NCBI RefSeq assembly: GCF_017916325.1
Contig: NC_090157.1
Span: forward strand, 651,968 to 715,967
From: Leishmania martiniquensis
Lineage: Eukaryota; Euglenozoa; Kinetoplastea; Trypanosomatida; Trypanosomatidae
Direction: 5' to 3'
Length of the DNA: 64,000 nt
Shown: one piece after another, positions 1-10,407 of the stretch
How the letters are laid out: each line of letters starts with the position of its first letter
Numbering within the stretch: position 1 is the first letter of the stretch
Program-made: the position numbers and the translations under genes
Notes under the pieces: model-generated
What the model was told of the DNA's origin: nothing
Seen by the model: the letters and a program-made list of their open reading frames with translations, nothing else
Database searches by the model: none

Positions 1-1063
1 CTCGAGACCAGTGTGCTGGGGAGACGTGGGCCGTGGCTGGGGCGTCAGCCGGCCTCGACGACTCATTTCTCCTTTCCTCTCCGGTGCCGCTTTTCTGCAG
101 TCGTGCATGTCGGCAGCGAAGGATAGGGGAGGGGCAGCTTCCGCTCTCTACTCTCCGGCTCGAAGAGGTGGTGACGGCGAAGCGAGGCAGAGAACCTTTT
201 CGACTTGTGCGCCGCCTTTAATATCTTTAGTTGTCGTTGCCTCCCCTTGAGTTGGCCGCGAAATGGCGAGGAAACGCCGCCCGCGTCCACAAATACTAAC
301 TTTTGTGCTGTGTTTGCGCCGAATCTTTTGTTTTTTTTTTTCCGTCTTTGCCGGTACTCGGTATGCGGGCGAGGGGTGTGGGTCCAGAGAGCGCGTGTGA
401 ATATAACCGACTGGCCACGTTACACTGCAGTAGGCGCTACTCTCTTGAGCCTATCTGTTTCTCTATATGTGCCGGTCAGTGAGGGCGCTGAGGTACGACG
501 GGGGGGCTGAGGCTTCTCTGTCTTCCTGTAACCCCTCCCCCTCCCCCTGCCACACTAATCTCTCCTCTTCCCTCTCTCTCGCCCGCATACCATTCTCTGT
601 TTTTGCGCAGTCTTGCACCGCTGCCTGTCTCTCCAGGCTCCCGCTTCTCTCGTCACTGTTTCAGTTGTGATGCCCATGACAGCTTCGGGGCGCTCTCTCC
701 CTTCCATTTAGTCACTCGCGCGACTTCTTCTCCTCGGTCTCTTGTCCATCACCAGCACGAACGGAGGCGGGCCATGCGTGTGCGTGTGTGGGAGAGCAGA
801 TGAGCTGTTCGGCTTGGGTGCTGAGGCATGTCCCTTGTCCCCTTAGCGCACCGTTTTTGTCGCCCTTCTCGGTCAATCTTTCTACCCATGCGGCGGATTG
901 CTCTTGCCCCCTCTCTCTCGAAAGCCTTCCCTAAAGCGATTGAATCGAGAAGACGAGCGTGAAGTACAAATTCACCGACACCCACGTACCTAAAACAAGT
1001 AAAAAGTGCACCAGGTGCGGGATGCCTCAACGTAAGCGTGTGCATGGGTGAGGGAAGGCGTCC

Positions 1064-1087
1064 ATATATATATATATATATATATAT
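1064..1087. repeat. (AT)12 microsatellite
   Basis: Twelve uninterrupted AT units in an otherwise GC-rich setting. Shorter AT tracts recur in other intergenic gaps (9672-9686, about 23528-23550, about 25771-25788, 33694-33706). Confidence 0.9.
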
Positions 1088-2479
1088 GCGGGTGTGGGGC
1101 GGCTTGATGCCCTGAGAATTCCGTAAGAAGCAGCATTTACAAGAAGTACAAACAAAGGGGAGCCAACACGCAGACACACATAGAAGCGCACAGGGAGAGG
1201 CGAGCCTTGCCTTCTAACAGCAAAGCGGTGGGGCAGTGACAAAACTGTACATGTGTGCAGCACTGCCAGCAGGAAGGAGTCGGTGGATGGGTAAGGACGC
1301 ACGCGCACGGTCTGCGGTAAGCCTCATATGCCGTCTCCAACTCAGGCCCTTCCTCACTCCTCTTCTTGCTCCCTCTGGTGCGGCGTCATGTGCCGTGACG
1401 CACAGGCTTGTGATGTGATGCAGGCATCACATTGCGCCGAGCTCCTCCTCCTTCCCTACAGGTCTGATGCTTTCCTTTTGAGATACCGCACTGGTGGACT
1501 CAGGTGGCCCAGGACTGTTCTTGTGCGCTGTACAGCTGCCGCCAAGAAGGGGGAGACACCTCACCGTGTGTGTGTGTATGCCCCTTCGTAGTCCCACTTG
1601 CCGCCTTGCGGGCTTCTTTACAACCGCTAAGTGCTTTCATGTGACTTTCTCTCCCTCTTTTTTCTTTGCGAACGGGGTCCCCCTTTTCTCTCTCGATGGA
1701 GCGCACGTACCGTGTGACGGATGTCGCACTTGATTGCTTCTCCTCTCGCTGCGTCGCTTCCCGTTTCCGCTCTGTGTTGATGGGGAAGCGAAGAAAGGGT
1801 GCACGAAGCTTATCTTGTTAATAGGGGCACCAGTACTGTGTCATCAGCCTCGATTCTGTGAAGAGAGGAGGGGGAAAGGACGTCGACCCACCGCCCTTAC
1901 CACCACTCCAAATACACACCTCCGTCTAGGGTGCAGGTTTACCCAAGCAAGTACACAGAAGCCAACACACGCAGTGTTCCATCGCTCACTAATTCAACGC
2001 GCCACGTTCTTGTCCGGCAACATCACCTGCTCTGCTTTCATCTTTTCTCTTTGCTTTCCAGGGTATCTGTGCGCTGTCCCTGTCTGCCTTTTCCTCGCCC
2101 TGTGTGTCTATCACACCACCCTCCCAAGCGAGTTCGTTGAGTCTCTGGCCGGTGCTGTGCGTGTTTCCCCACTCTCAGAGGAGAAGCGTGCGTGCATCAC
2201 CAGTCCACGCACCACTCGTTCACGTGCGCGGTGCCGGATGCCATATCTTCTACAAAAGGGGTGGGTGGGAGCACAACAGCAGAGAAAACAAAAAGGACAC
2301 GGTCTTTCTTGCACACTGCCGCTTTCGCTCTAACGCTCAGTGGAGGAGGACGGCGCACGCGAAATTGCGGCGCTGCGGCTGCAGGCAATAGAACCCTAGT
2401 CTTTTTCCTTGTAGGGTGGGCTCTTGGGCGCCACCACACTACGCACCTACGCGTACGACCAAACGATTAGTCACTGCAC

Positions 2480-2498
2480 TGCTCCCTTTTTTTCTGAG
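2480..2498 (+). promoter_or_regulatory. Probable spliced-leader acceptor
   Basis: A pyrimidine tract including seven T is followed by the first AG at 2497-2498 (another at 2505-2506), 88 bases before the ATG at 2587. This is the usual layout of a trypanosomatid trans-splice site. Confidence 0.5.
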
Positions 2499-2586
2499 CC
2501 CTCCAGACTGATCCTTTGGGACTGATTGCGCGGTAGGACAGAGGCGCCAGGGCTTAGTGGGGCAATTATATTGCCCTTGCGGTGCT

Positions 2587-4443
2587 ATGACTGTATCCAC
2601 GCCCTCCGCCTCGAGGGCCGCGGCTGCGCTGCCTGGCACCCTCGATAGCGTGGCTGCATCACATACTTCAGAGACGGGGAAGGAAACGTTCAAGCTGCTG
2701 GTGCGGCGTCTCGTTCTGGTTGATACAGCCGAGGACAGCGCGCAGTGGTCCTCGCGGGCGAAGCAGCAGTGGGGTGGCGGCAAGCCCCTCTTCATCTCCA
2801 TCAGCAACAAGTTCAAGGAACACGGCAGCACCTCGCCGCAGAAACTATTGTTTGGTAATCCTCGGCATTCCCAGCAGCGGTCGTGGAGCGGGATCGAATG
2901 GCGAGAGGACAACAGTATATCAGTCCCACTAGGGGATGACCCCGTGCTGATGATTGAGGTATGCGTGCTCCGGCATGGCAAGAAAAGCGTACTGGGGCTC
3001 GGCATTATGAACACCCAGTCGATGTTGGCGGAAAGCCGCCAGTACACCAAGTTCACCGTTCATGTGCTGCCTACGCACACCTCCATCGACGCCTCCGCGG
3101 TGCACGCGGTGGCAGAGGTGGAGATTCACAGTAGTCTACTTCACGAGTCACCCGACTTCAACTTCACACCGCTCGAGTACAACTACGGCACCGTACGTGT
3201 GTCCACTGTTGACTTTTATTACCCGTCCTTCTTGCTCACAGGGACGGGTGAGTATATCGTGTCCAACGTGCTGTGCGCGATGAACATGACAGAGTTCAGC
3301 TCTCTTGCCATGCAACTAGTTCCGTTGCGGTCGGCGGCGAACTACATTGCCACAGAGCCCTCGCAAGTCATCACGGTGCGGCCACAGCAGCGCGTGTACT
3401 TCAGTGCGACCTGGAACCTGCATAGCCACGCTTGCATGAAGACGCTGGAACTGCAGCTCACGGTGAACGGCTCACAGAAGCCGTCAGCGCCGGTTCTCAT
3501 CAAGGTGCATAATCAGGTCCCCCAGACATCAAGCAACACAGACCTGCCCTTCCACTATTGGGTAAACATGACGTGTATCACAAATCGACAGATGCTGCCG
3601 TCGCAGGAGTTACCCCTTATCCACGCTGTTCTTCCAGTGTACCGTTTCATCAGTCGTAGCGCCCCTATCGACCAAACCGAAGGCATGATTGTCGCCTTCG
3701 ACAAGGACAAGGGCGAGCATGTGCTAGTTCGAGCCAACGGCGTGCCAGTGACAATGGGAAAAGTGTACGGCAGTGGTTCGTACCAGCGGCAGCCGCAATC
3801 GCAGCAGAGGCTGCGTTCGCAGAAGGCGGGCACCGGCGTCTCCGCGCTCAGCAGGCTGGAAAATATCGATCTCGACCCCATCAGCGACGTGACATCTCAG
3901 TTTGGCTTTGACGCGAACGCCTCCTTCGTCGTGCGCGACAATGCCGTCAGCAACCCCTTCCCGTCGCGCGGACCGCTTCTGAATCTCTCGCAGAAGACCT
4001 GCTTGTGCACCATCGCTCTCGGGCTGATTCGCGGGTTTCCCATGGTTTATGAGCCCACCACCGGCCTGTCGCCATCCTTCCAAGTCAGTGTGACGCTGCT
4101 GGACCAGCGCGGCTGGCAGATCGTGCATGGCGAAACCCTCCCTAGCTATCACAGCGCCAGCGGCAGCCTGCGATGGGCGGAGCAGCTGGTGCTGAGGAAG
4201 TGGCCAGGCGCGACGTCCCAGCAGTTTGTTCGCCTCAACCTGACTGAGGTGCGGCCCCGCGACGGAGACGAGACGCCAATCGGTGCCGGGCTCATTTCGC
4301 TCCCTAGTATGCAACGCCTATACACGCAGAACCCACTGAGCGTGGCCTTCTATGTGTACGAGACGTACTCCTTGTACGATCAGCTGAACTCATCGTCCCT
4401 GTTAATGAAAGACGTCAACGTGATCTTCTCAGAGCTGAGCTGA
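2587..4443 (+). CDS. Hypothetical protein, C2-like N-terminus
   Basis: 618 residues, not recognised as a named protein. The open frame runs 30 bases further upstream, but its only ATG is at 2587, after a splice acceptor near 2498. The N-terminal 150 residues alternate beta-strand-like stretches (such as KLLVRRLVLVDTAED and VLMIEVCVLRHGKKSVLGLG), resembling a C2-type beta sandwich. The C-terminal third (from about residue 470) again looks like strands with a charged/aromatic pattern (FQVSVTLLDQRGWQIVHGE), perhaps a second C2-like fold. No transmembrane segment or signal peptide is obvious. C2-like domains of this kind occur in ciliary transition-zone and membrane-trafficking proteins, but that role is speculation here. 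The GC-rich third codon positions support a real gene. It is followed 444 bases later by L14 on the same strand. Confidence 0.75.
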   Translation: MTVSTPSASRAAAALPGTLDSVAASHTSETGKETFKLLVRRLVLVDTAEDSAQWSSRAKQQWGGGKPLFISISNKFKEHGSTSPQKLLFGNPRHSQQRSWSGIEWREDNSISVPLGDDPVLMIEVCVLRHGKKSVLGLGIMNTQSMLAESRQYTKFTVHVLPTHTSIDASAVHAVAEVEIHSSLLHESPDFNFTPLEYNYGTVRVSTVDFYYPSFLLTGTGEYIVSNVLCAMNMTEFSSLAMQLVPLRSAANYIATEPSQVITVRPQQRVYFSATWNLHSHACMKTLELQLTVNGSQKPSAPVLIKVHNQVPQTSSNTDLPFHYWVNMTCITNRQMLPSQELPLIHAVLPVYRFISRSAPIDQTEGMIVAFDKDKGEHVLVRANGVPVTMGKVYGSGSYQRQPQSQQRLRSQKAGTGVSALSRLENIDLDPISDVTSQFGFDANASFVVRDNAVSNPFPSRGPLLNLSQKTCLCTIALGLIRGFPMVYEPTTGLSPSFQVSVTLLDQRGWQIVHGETLPSYHSASGSLRWAEQLVLRKWPGATSQQFVRLNLTEVRPRDGDETPIGAGLISLPSMQRLYTQNPLSVAFYVYETYSLYDQLNSSSLLMKDVNVIFSELS

Positions 4444-4887
4444 CAATGGCGGCGGTCTACGTCGCCGTGAAGAGTGACTGTTTTCTCTTTGCGCTTTGGC
4501 ATTTCCTTTCCTTCACTCCCCTTTCTCGTTTTGCCTGAGGTTTACCACCGCGGAATCCCATCAACCATCGACATGATTCTTTCTTTACGTCGCCTCCTCC
4601 ACGAACGCGTGAGCCCTCATGCAACACTGCGGCGAGCTGGCTCTACATTAGCGCGCACGGTGGTGCGTTTGCGTCTTGCCAGCAGGCGAGTGGGCAGATG
4701 CTTCGCTGCCGCGCCTCCTCCGCGGCTACTCGTCTGGTGCTCTGCTGCCTCCACCCGTCTCTCCCTCTCTCTTCTCTTCTGTGCCTCTTCTCCTGACTCT
4801 ACCCACTCACACCGGCGCACATACGGTCCGTCTGTTTCCCCTTCTCTTTTGCTGTCTTGTGGTGCGCAGGGTATTGGATTGTGCATA
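4444..4887 (+). other. Intergenic region, in-frame open upstream of L14
   Basis: Contains the 3' UTR of the upstream gene and the L14 leader. The L14 reading frame stays open upstream to an ATG at 4573, giving 105 extra codons rich in Arg, Leu, Ser and Ala. Pyrimidine-rich DNA lacks stop codons by chance, so this is not called as coding. Confidence 0.5.
4831..4869 (+). promoter_or_regulatory. Spliced-leader acceptor of L14
   Basis: A strong pyrimidine tract (4831-4859) is followed by AG at 4868-4869. The mature leader would be only 18 bases long and would exclude the upstream ATG at 4573, which decides the start of L14 at 4888. Confidence 0.7.
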
Positions 4888-5415
4888 ATGGTCAAGTCCC
4901 ACTACATCCGCGCCGGTCGCCTGGTGCGCATCCTGCGCGGCCCCCGCCAGGACCGCGTCGGTGTGATCGTCGACATTGTCGACGCGAACCGCGTGCTGGT
5001 GGAGAACCCGGAGGACGCGAAGATGTGGCGGCACGTGCAGAATCTGAAGAACGTGGAGCCGCTGAAGTACTGCGTGAGCGTTAGCCGCAACTGCAGCACG
5101 AAGGCGCTCAAGGACGCGTTGGGCTCGTCGAAGGCGCTGGAGAAGTACGCGAAGACGCGCACTGCTGTGCGCGTGGAGGCGAAGAAGGCGTGCGCTGCGT
5201 CGACGGACTTCGAGCGCTACCAGCTGCGCGTTGCGCGCCGCTCTCGCGCGTACTGGGCGCGCAAGGTGTTCGACGCGAAGGACGCGAAGGAGCCTGTGTC
5301 GTGGCACAAGGTTGCGCTGAAGAGGATGCAGAAGAAGGCCGCGAAGATGGACTCGACCGAGGGCGCGAGGAAGCGCATGCAGAAGGCGATCGCTGCGCGC
5401 AAGGCGAAGAAGTGA
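4888..5415 (+). CDS. RPL14: 60S ribosomal protein L14 (eL14)
   Basis: 175 residues, a cytosolic large-subunit ribosomal protein. The N-terminus MVKSHYIRAGRLVRILRGPR starts a KOW-type beta barrel (residues about 5-45, including the stretch VGVIVDIVDANRVLVENP), which binds rRNA. The rest is highly basic and helical, ending in a Lys/Arg/Ala-rich tail (KRMQKAIAARKAKK), as in eukaryotic eL14. The start is the first ATG after the splice acceptor at 4869. Codon use is extremely biased to GC-ending codons, as expected of a highly expressed gene. In trypanosomatids expression is set after transcription, so abundance would come from mRNA stability and translation rather than a promoter. A 304-residue antisense frame over the gene is a mirror of this codon bias. 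Confidence 0.96.
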   Translation: MVKSHYIRAGRLVRILRGPRQDRVGVIVDIVDANRVLVENPEDAKMWRHVQNLKNVEPLKYCVSVSRNCSTKALKDALGSSKALEKYAKTRTAVRVEAKKACAASTDFERYQLRVARRSRAYWARKVFDAKDAKEPVSWHKVALKRMQKKAAKMDSTEGARKRMQKAIAARKAKK

Positions 5416-8288
5416 GGCCGTACTCCACCCCACCCCCGACTCTTCATATTTCTGTGATTTCGCTTCATTTACTGCAAACAGACAGAGGAAAACGTTGCCG
5501 ACGAAGTCGACGGGCTGATGTGCTCGCGTAAGAGCAGCCCGGCACACGACTGGCACACGCTGGCGTGGGAAAGGGAGTGCGACCCGGCCAACGGCAGCAG
5601 ACGACGGTCGTGCCAGCCGGGCGGAGCGGAGACACTCTTGGTGGCTGTGCGGCGCTGTAGCGCAACGGCCTGGGCGGTAACGAGCGAGTCCTTCGGTGGT
5701 GAGCTGAGCGAAATCCTTCACTCACCTTGTTCTACGCCATTACTTTCTCGCTCGCAGCGGCATGCGTTTGCATTGACGCCGCCCGTTTCACCTTTGCTCC
5801 TCCTCCTGTTGGTGCAGCCATGTTGAGACTACTCGCTCTCCTCTTTCACCTCCCTCTCCATCCTCGTTGATTTTGACGTCCACCGCTTTGGCCGCGGCTA
5901 TACCGGGCCAGACGCCAACACACTACTCAACACCGGCATTAGTAAGCGGAACGAAGAAACGCGCAGTCACAGGAAGAAAAGCTAAAGGGAAGAATACGGA
6001 GGAGGAGGAGGCAAGTAGAGCGTGCAGGACGTCCACCGCTCCCTCCCTTCCTCCCCCCACCCGCGACTCGTCTAGTATCCTCTGCCCCTATACTCTTCAG
6101 GCTCATGCGGATGGTACAGGGGTGCACTTACGGACCGAAAAGCGGGCACAAGACGAATCTCCCTACTTCTTTGTACGCATAGCGCGGAGCGACCCACCAG
6201 CGGTGTCTCCTCTCTCTTTTTATATCCCTTTATTTCCGGCTCCCGTTGCTCGTTCTTTTGTGTGCATGAGCGTTACATCACCACCCCTGGAAGAGGACTG
6301 AACATACACACGCACAGGAACGCATTACAGAGGAGCCCTCGCAGTCTGTTTCCCCCTTTTTTGTACTCGGTCTTTCTTCCGTACGTCCTCTTCCTTGATT
6401 CGTCCCTCCTCTTCCCTCAGCGCTACTGTATCTGTTTGCTGTTATTCTCGATTCCCCCCTCTCTTCTTCCTCTCACCTCTCTCGCCCCATCACTCTCAGC
6501 GACGTCTCTCCCCTCCTGCGGCTTCCATTTTTCATTGGCTGCTGTTTCGCCCGCCCTTCTCTGAAGCCACCACCACTTACCTCTCCGCCCCCCTTCCCCC
6601 ATTTCCAAACGCTTCACGTTTCGCTGCCTCAGCCCACACGCGGTCGCTCTGCCCTGCTTTCGTGTACGCCTACGTGTGTGTGTGTGTGCGACTGCGACAC
6701 GTGGGACGAATAGAAGGTGTGAGGGCCGCAATCAGCTGCATATAACACACTACGAAGCCGCACGAAGTTGAAGGGGCAGGTGCCCAGCCGAACACGCGAC
6801 TAATCCGAAAAAAAAACAGAAAGGAAGGAGAGGGTGCGAGTGCAGTGTGCTGGGGGTACGTGCGAGTTACATTGGAGTCTTTCCGTGCGCGTGCAAACAC
6901 ATCTCCCATTTTTGCTTACTGCCTATTTCGTCCTGGCGCTCCCCACACTCTCTCTCCTCCTCTCACACACACGCACACCTCGACGATTGCCCCCCTCTTC
7001 GCCCTCAGCATTTCATCCACGTCTCGAATCCGCTACTTTTTCTGTTTTGTGGCCGCTGTCACGTTTCTTTTTTTTTGTTTCGCTTCTTCGATCTTTCGGT
7101 GTCTGTGTGTGAAAGTGCCCTGCCGTGACAGCGCGTGCAGTTCCTCCGCAGTCTGTCTCGACTCTACCCAACTGCAGCCCTTTTAAAAATTGCCTCTTTT
7201 TTTGGTTATGCGCAGGCGTCCCCTTTGGCCCTTCCGCAATCCCCCTCAACGAGCGCCAGTGAGGAAGGAAGGCTGTCTCCGTGGCATCACACGCCTCCTG
7301 CCACGTGCTCGCGGTAAGGCATCAGACGTCGCAGCGGGTATACACGCTCACAGACATTTATCCCCACCCCAGGGGAGCCTCAGTTTTTCGAAGAGCCGGG
7401 TACACGGACGTAGAGGTGGCCTCACCTGCGATGGAGGCAGGATATAGAAACCTGCACCCCCCTCTTTCTCTCCCTCCCTCCCTCCCTCTCTCTCTTCACC
7501 CGCACCTCTTGCGCCCATTGTGGCGTATTTGTGTACTTCTTGTGTTCCTCTCTCTACGTGTCCCTTTTTTTTGGGCCCTATTCGGGTGTTGCAGCGCGCT
7601 CGTGATTGGGTGGCGAGCTTTCTTCCACGCCATCACCTCTCTCACACACAGCGGAAGGCAGTCTCTTGGCGCGCTCCCTACACTCGCACCTCCAACAGGG
7701 CACCAGCCGAAGACGGGCAAAACGGTTGTGTGCGTGTGCAGGGGTGCGGGGAGACGCGAGTCGGTATCTGCTGCGCAAACATAATTTTCAGACGCAAAGC
7801 TCATAAAAAGCAACCGGTGAGGACTCACCTCCCCGTCCTTTCCTCTACCCGCGCTCCGCGCATCGACAGAGAGCAGTACCATCGAGGGAGGTTCTCGCCC
7901 CTTTGTCGCTCGTAAATCTGTCCGTGCTCGTAGTGGCATATCTCTTGTATGTTTTTTGTTTTTCTTTCAGCCCTGCTGAAGCGGAGGCTTCCATATCACC
8001 ACGCTGTGTCTCTTACGTATAGTTTTTCTGTTTCTTCTCTCTTTCCTCCCTGTCCATCTCCCTCCCTCCCTCCCTCCCCCCTCTCTCCTCTCCTCCTTTG
8101 TGTGTGTCCGTGTGTTCGTGTATGTGCAAGCGCCATCTGCTTTCTTCTTGTGTTGCTCTGCGCCCGCGCATTTGAGGGTTACTCTTCGTTCTTCTGGAGG
8201 CAACGTCACACTCCGACACTCTTTGACGTTTCCTTCGGCGGCTCACCCTTTGTTTTCTTCGCCTCGCCGTGTACGTCGGTAACAAATA
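5416..8288 (+). other. Intergenic/UTR, no gene seen
   Basis: About 2.9 kb with many pyrimidine runs and short frames rich in Ser, Leu, Pro and Phe that look like non-coding DNA. C-rich tracts (CCCT repeats at about 7474-7490 and 8059-8083) could form G-quadruplexes on the minus strand. The end carries the splice acceptor of the next gene. Confidence 0.55.
7948..7970 (+). promoter_or_regulatory. Probable spliced-leader acceptor
   Basis: A near-pure T tract with a few C/G bases ends in CTTTCAG, with AG at 7969-7970. It would give a 318-base leader to the ATG at 8289. A closer acceptor cannot be excluded. Confidence 0.5.
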
Positions 8289-9281
8289 ATGACGGATCAT
8301 GCACTGCTAGCTGGCACGGCGCCAAATGCGCTTGAGCAGCCGGCAGGCGCCGGGCTGGAGCCCCGTCATGCCACCCCGGCACGCAGCTACTATAATTTGG
8401 CTGGCTCGTACTCCGTGCTCGGCTTTGCCGGCAGAAAAACGCTTCCAGAGCCGGTGCCCCCAGACGCATACTGCACAGTCCAGAGGCCGATGGAGTGCCT
8501 CTCTCGCCCACCTCGTCTACTGGCAGCGAAGCCTTTGGCAGATGCGGCAGAGCTGTTGCACGTGCCGGTACCTGTGCACCCCACTGACACCCCACTCGTG
8601 CTGCCAGCGTTTTCTCCCAGCGAGGGGACTCGCAGACCTGTGACCACCTGCGCACATTCGCCTTTTCGCACTGTCGCCATGAATGACTCAACACTTGTTG
8701 TCGAGTCGGCTGTGGCAGAGGGAAAGGCGAAGCCGGCCCTCCATCCACCAGCGCGGAATGTGCGTGTGCGGCCTGCAGCCGAGATAATAGCGTCGCCGTT
8801 TGCCGCGAACTGCGCATGCGTTGAGCAGCTGCCCCAGTGCGGGCAGACAGTACTACCGACGCGTCGGCTGCGGAATCGCCACGCCTCACAGACCAGGACC
8901 CCACCCAAGTCCAACAAAGCAAGCAGCTCGGCGACGCTGTGGAGTGAAGCCTCGCTGGAGGAGAATATGCTTGCCTTCTTCGGTTCGCAGGATGGCGCAA
9001 TGGGCTTGGCAGCGAGCCTGTCTCTGGGAGCCGACCACAATGCCCCCGCCTGCAAGGATTCGTCTTGGGCCGCCGTCGATACGGCACACAGCAGCCTATG
9101 CGGTCTTTCCATTAGCGACTGCATTTTTTCTGCCGAGACGACTGTGACGGACAAGTCCTCGGCCAGCAGCGCTTTCCGCGGCCGCGTCATTGACCCGCAG
9201 GCGGCCCTAAGTTTTCATAGAGACGGAGCCCGGCGCCATCGGGGGGTGCCGAAGGCTGGCAGCGACGCAGAGTTTCGGTGA
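8289..9281 (+). CDS. Hypothetical protein, low complexity
   Basis: 330 residues starting MTDHALLAGTAPNALEQPAG. No known domain is recognised. Composition is rich in Ala, Ser, Thr and Pro with scattered Cys and Arg, which suggests a largely disordered protein. No signal peptide, transmembrane segment or coiled coil stands out. The segment around residues 205-250 (SSSATLWSEASLEENMLAFF and following) is the most ordered-looking part. The frame is clean over nearly 1 kb with mostly GC-ending third positions, and it is preceded by a strong acceptor at 7970, so it is probably translated. A 293-residue antisense frame exists but conflicts with the direction of the polycistronic unit. Confidence 0.65.
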   Translation: MTDHALLAGTAPNALEQPAGAGLEPRHATPARSYYNLAGSYSVLGFAGRKTLPEPVPPDAYCTVQRPMECLSRPPRLLAAKPLADAAELLHVPVPVHPTDTPLVLPAFSPSEGTRRPVTTCAHSPFRTVAMNDSTLVVESAVAEGKAKPALHPPARNVRVRPAAEIIASPFAANCACVEQLPQCGQTVLPTRRLRNRHASQTRTPPKSNKASSSATLWSEASLEENMLAFFGSQDGAMGLAASLSLGADHNAPACKDSSWAAVDTAHSSLCGLSISDCIFSAETTVTDKSSASSAFRGRVIDPQAALSFHRDGARRHRGVPKAGSDAEFR

Positions 9282-10302
9282 GCGGTGGCCAAGCTGGGGC
9301 GTTTTCTGCGCATCTGGGCTCCCGACTTTGGGAAGGTGCGCCTGGGTTGTACGCCCCCTTCTCCCCGCCTGCACGCGCGCGTGCTCCTTCGTTTTGCTTG
9401 GCGTGAAAGCCTGCCGCGCAGCAATCACGCTTCCGTGAAAGGGGTGTAAACGCTGTCTCTAAGGGACGCATGCGCCAACGAGGAGCTCGTACCATATTTG
9501 CGGATCGCTCTTCCGTGGCGCTCCTCCTCTCGCTGTCTTCTCTCGGTTTCCCATACCTTTGCGCCATCGCCGCATGTGCCGAGTCGTGTGTGCCCGCGGT
9601 GCACTCGCATCCGTGCCCATACCTCCCCCCTACCTAGTATATGGAGCGAGTTTTTGTGGACACGTGTGCCCATATATATATATATAGTATGTGTATTCCC
9701 CTTGAGCTGCCTTCATCCGAGACGGCACGCTCCTGCACCCTCCCCCCTGTCCGTATCACACTTGGATTCGATTCGGCGGATTTTTCTTTTTTTCTCCTCT
9801 TTTTCGCTTCTCTCTTTGCATTTTTGTCCGGCAGGTTAACAGTAGGAGACCCTCAGTCACGTCGAGGCAAGCGGGAGGGGAGGAGGAGGGGCCGCCCTGC
9901 CCCTCTCCCTCCCTTTCTTCCTCTCCTTGCATTGTCTCTATCTTTCCTCGTGGGCTCTTCGCATCCCCTCCAAAGAGAGAAGAAACGCAGGAGAGAGAGG
10001 CGACAACAGAAGCAGTCGCACCCAACGAAAAGAGTGCGCGCCCGGCTAGGCTTCCTCTCTCCTTGTGCCCCTTTTCTTCTGCTCAGCTTTACAGTGCCCC
10101 CTCCCTCTTTCTTCCCACCCCTCTCTCCCTCACACACACACACACATTCCTCCTCTACTGTTTGGTCTTTCCCCGAGGTATCGTTGACAGCTCTTCCGTT
10201 TCTTCGCCCCTTTTTCATGTTCGCCATCATCCCTGCATATGCTTATCCGCAGGTGTGCGCTTTTCAGTTTCCTGCAAGGACTGTCCCACCCTATCAGTCT
10301 CT

Positions 10303-10407
10303 ATGGCATCTTTTAGGGGACGCTTTTCTCGTCAATTCTATACATCAGCAAAAGGGTTTCGTGATGGGCTGCTGCTGTTCGGTCGGTGCGCGTTTACGCT
10401 TCTGTAA
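10303..10407 (+). CDS. Possible micro-ORF, 34 residues
   Basis: Starts MASFRGRFSRQFYTSAKGF and ends in a hydrophobic DGLLLFGRCAFTLL. The basic, Ser/Arg/Phe-rich start without acidic residues resembles a mitochondrial presequence. Possible acceptors (AG at about 10254 and 10266) lie about 40 bases upstream. Against it: only about 42 percent of third codon positions are G or C, well below the neighbouring genes. It may be a small mitochondrial membrane protein, an upstream ORF or chance. Confidence 0.2.
   Translation: MASFRGRFSRQFYTSAKGFRDGLLLFGRCAFTLL

Larger units (their letters stand above)
1..2586 (+). other. Intergenic/UTR DNA
   Basis: No convincing gene is seen. The stretch is pyrimidine-rich with short open frames of poor codon quality, as expected of 3' and 5' UTRs in a trypanosomatid polycistronic unit. 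It holds an AT dinucleotide run of 24 bases at 1064-1087 and ends with the trans-splice signal of the first gene. Confidence 0.6.

Noticed and set aside
1734..2333. 199-codon frame upstream of the first gene
   Set aside because: Weak codon bias and no domain; the start codon is at the beginning of a pyrimidine-rich, UTR-like stretch.
4807..5721. 304-codon minus-strand frame
   Set aside because: Mirror of the strong codon bias of L14, antisense to a certain gene and against the transcription direction.
8206..9087. 293-codon minus-strand frame over the 330-residue gene
   Set aside because: Antisense to the unit's direction; the + strand frame has an ATG and a splice acceptor.
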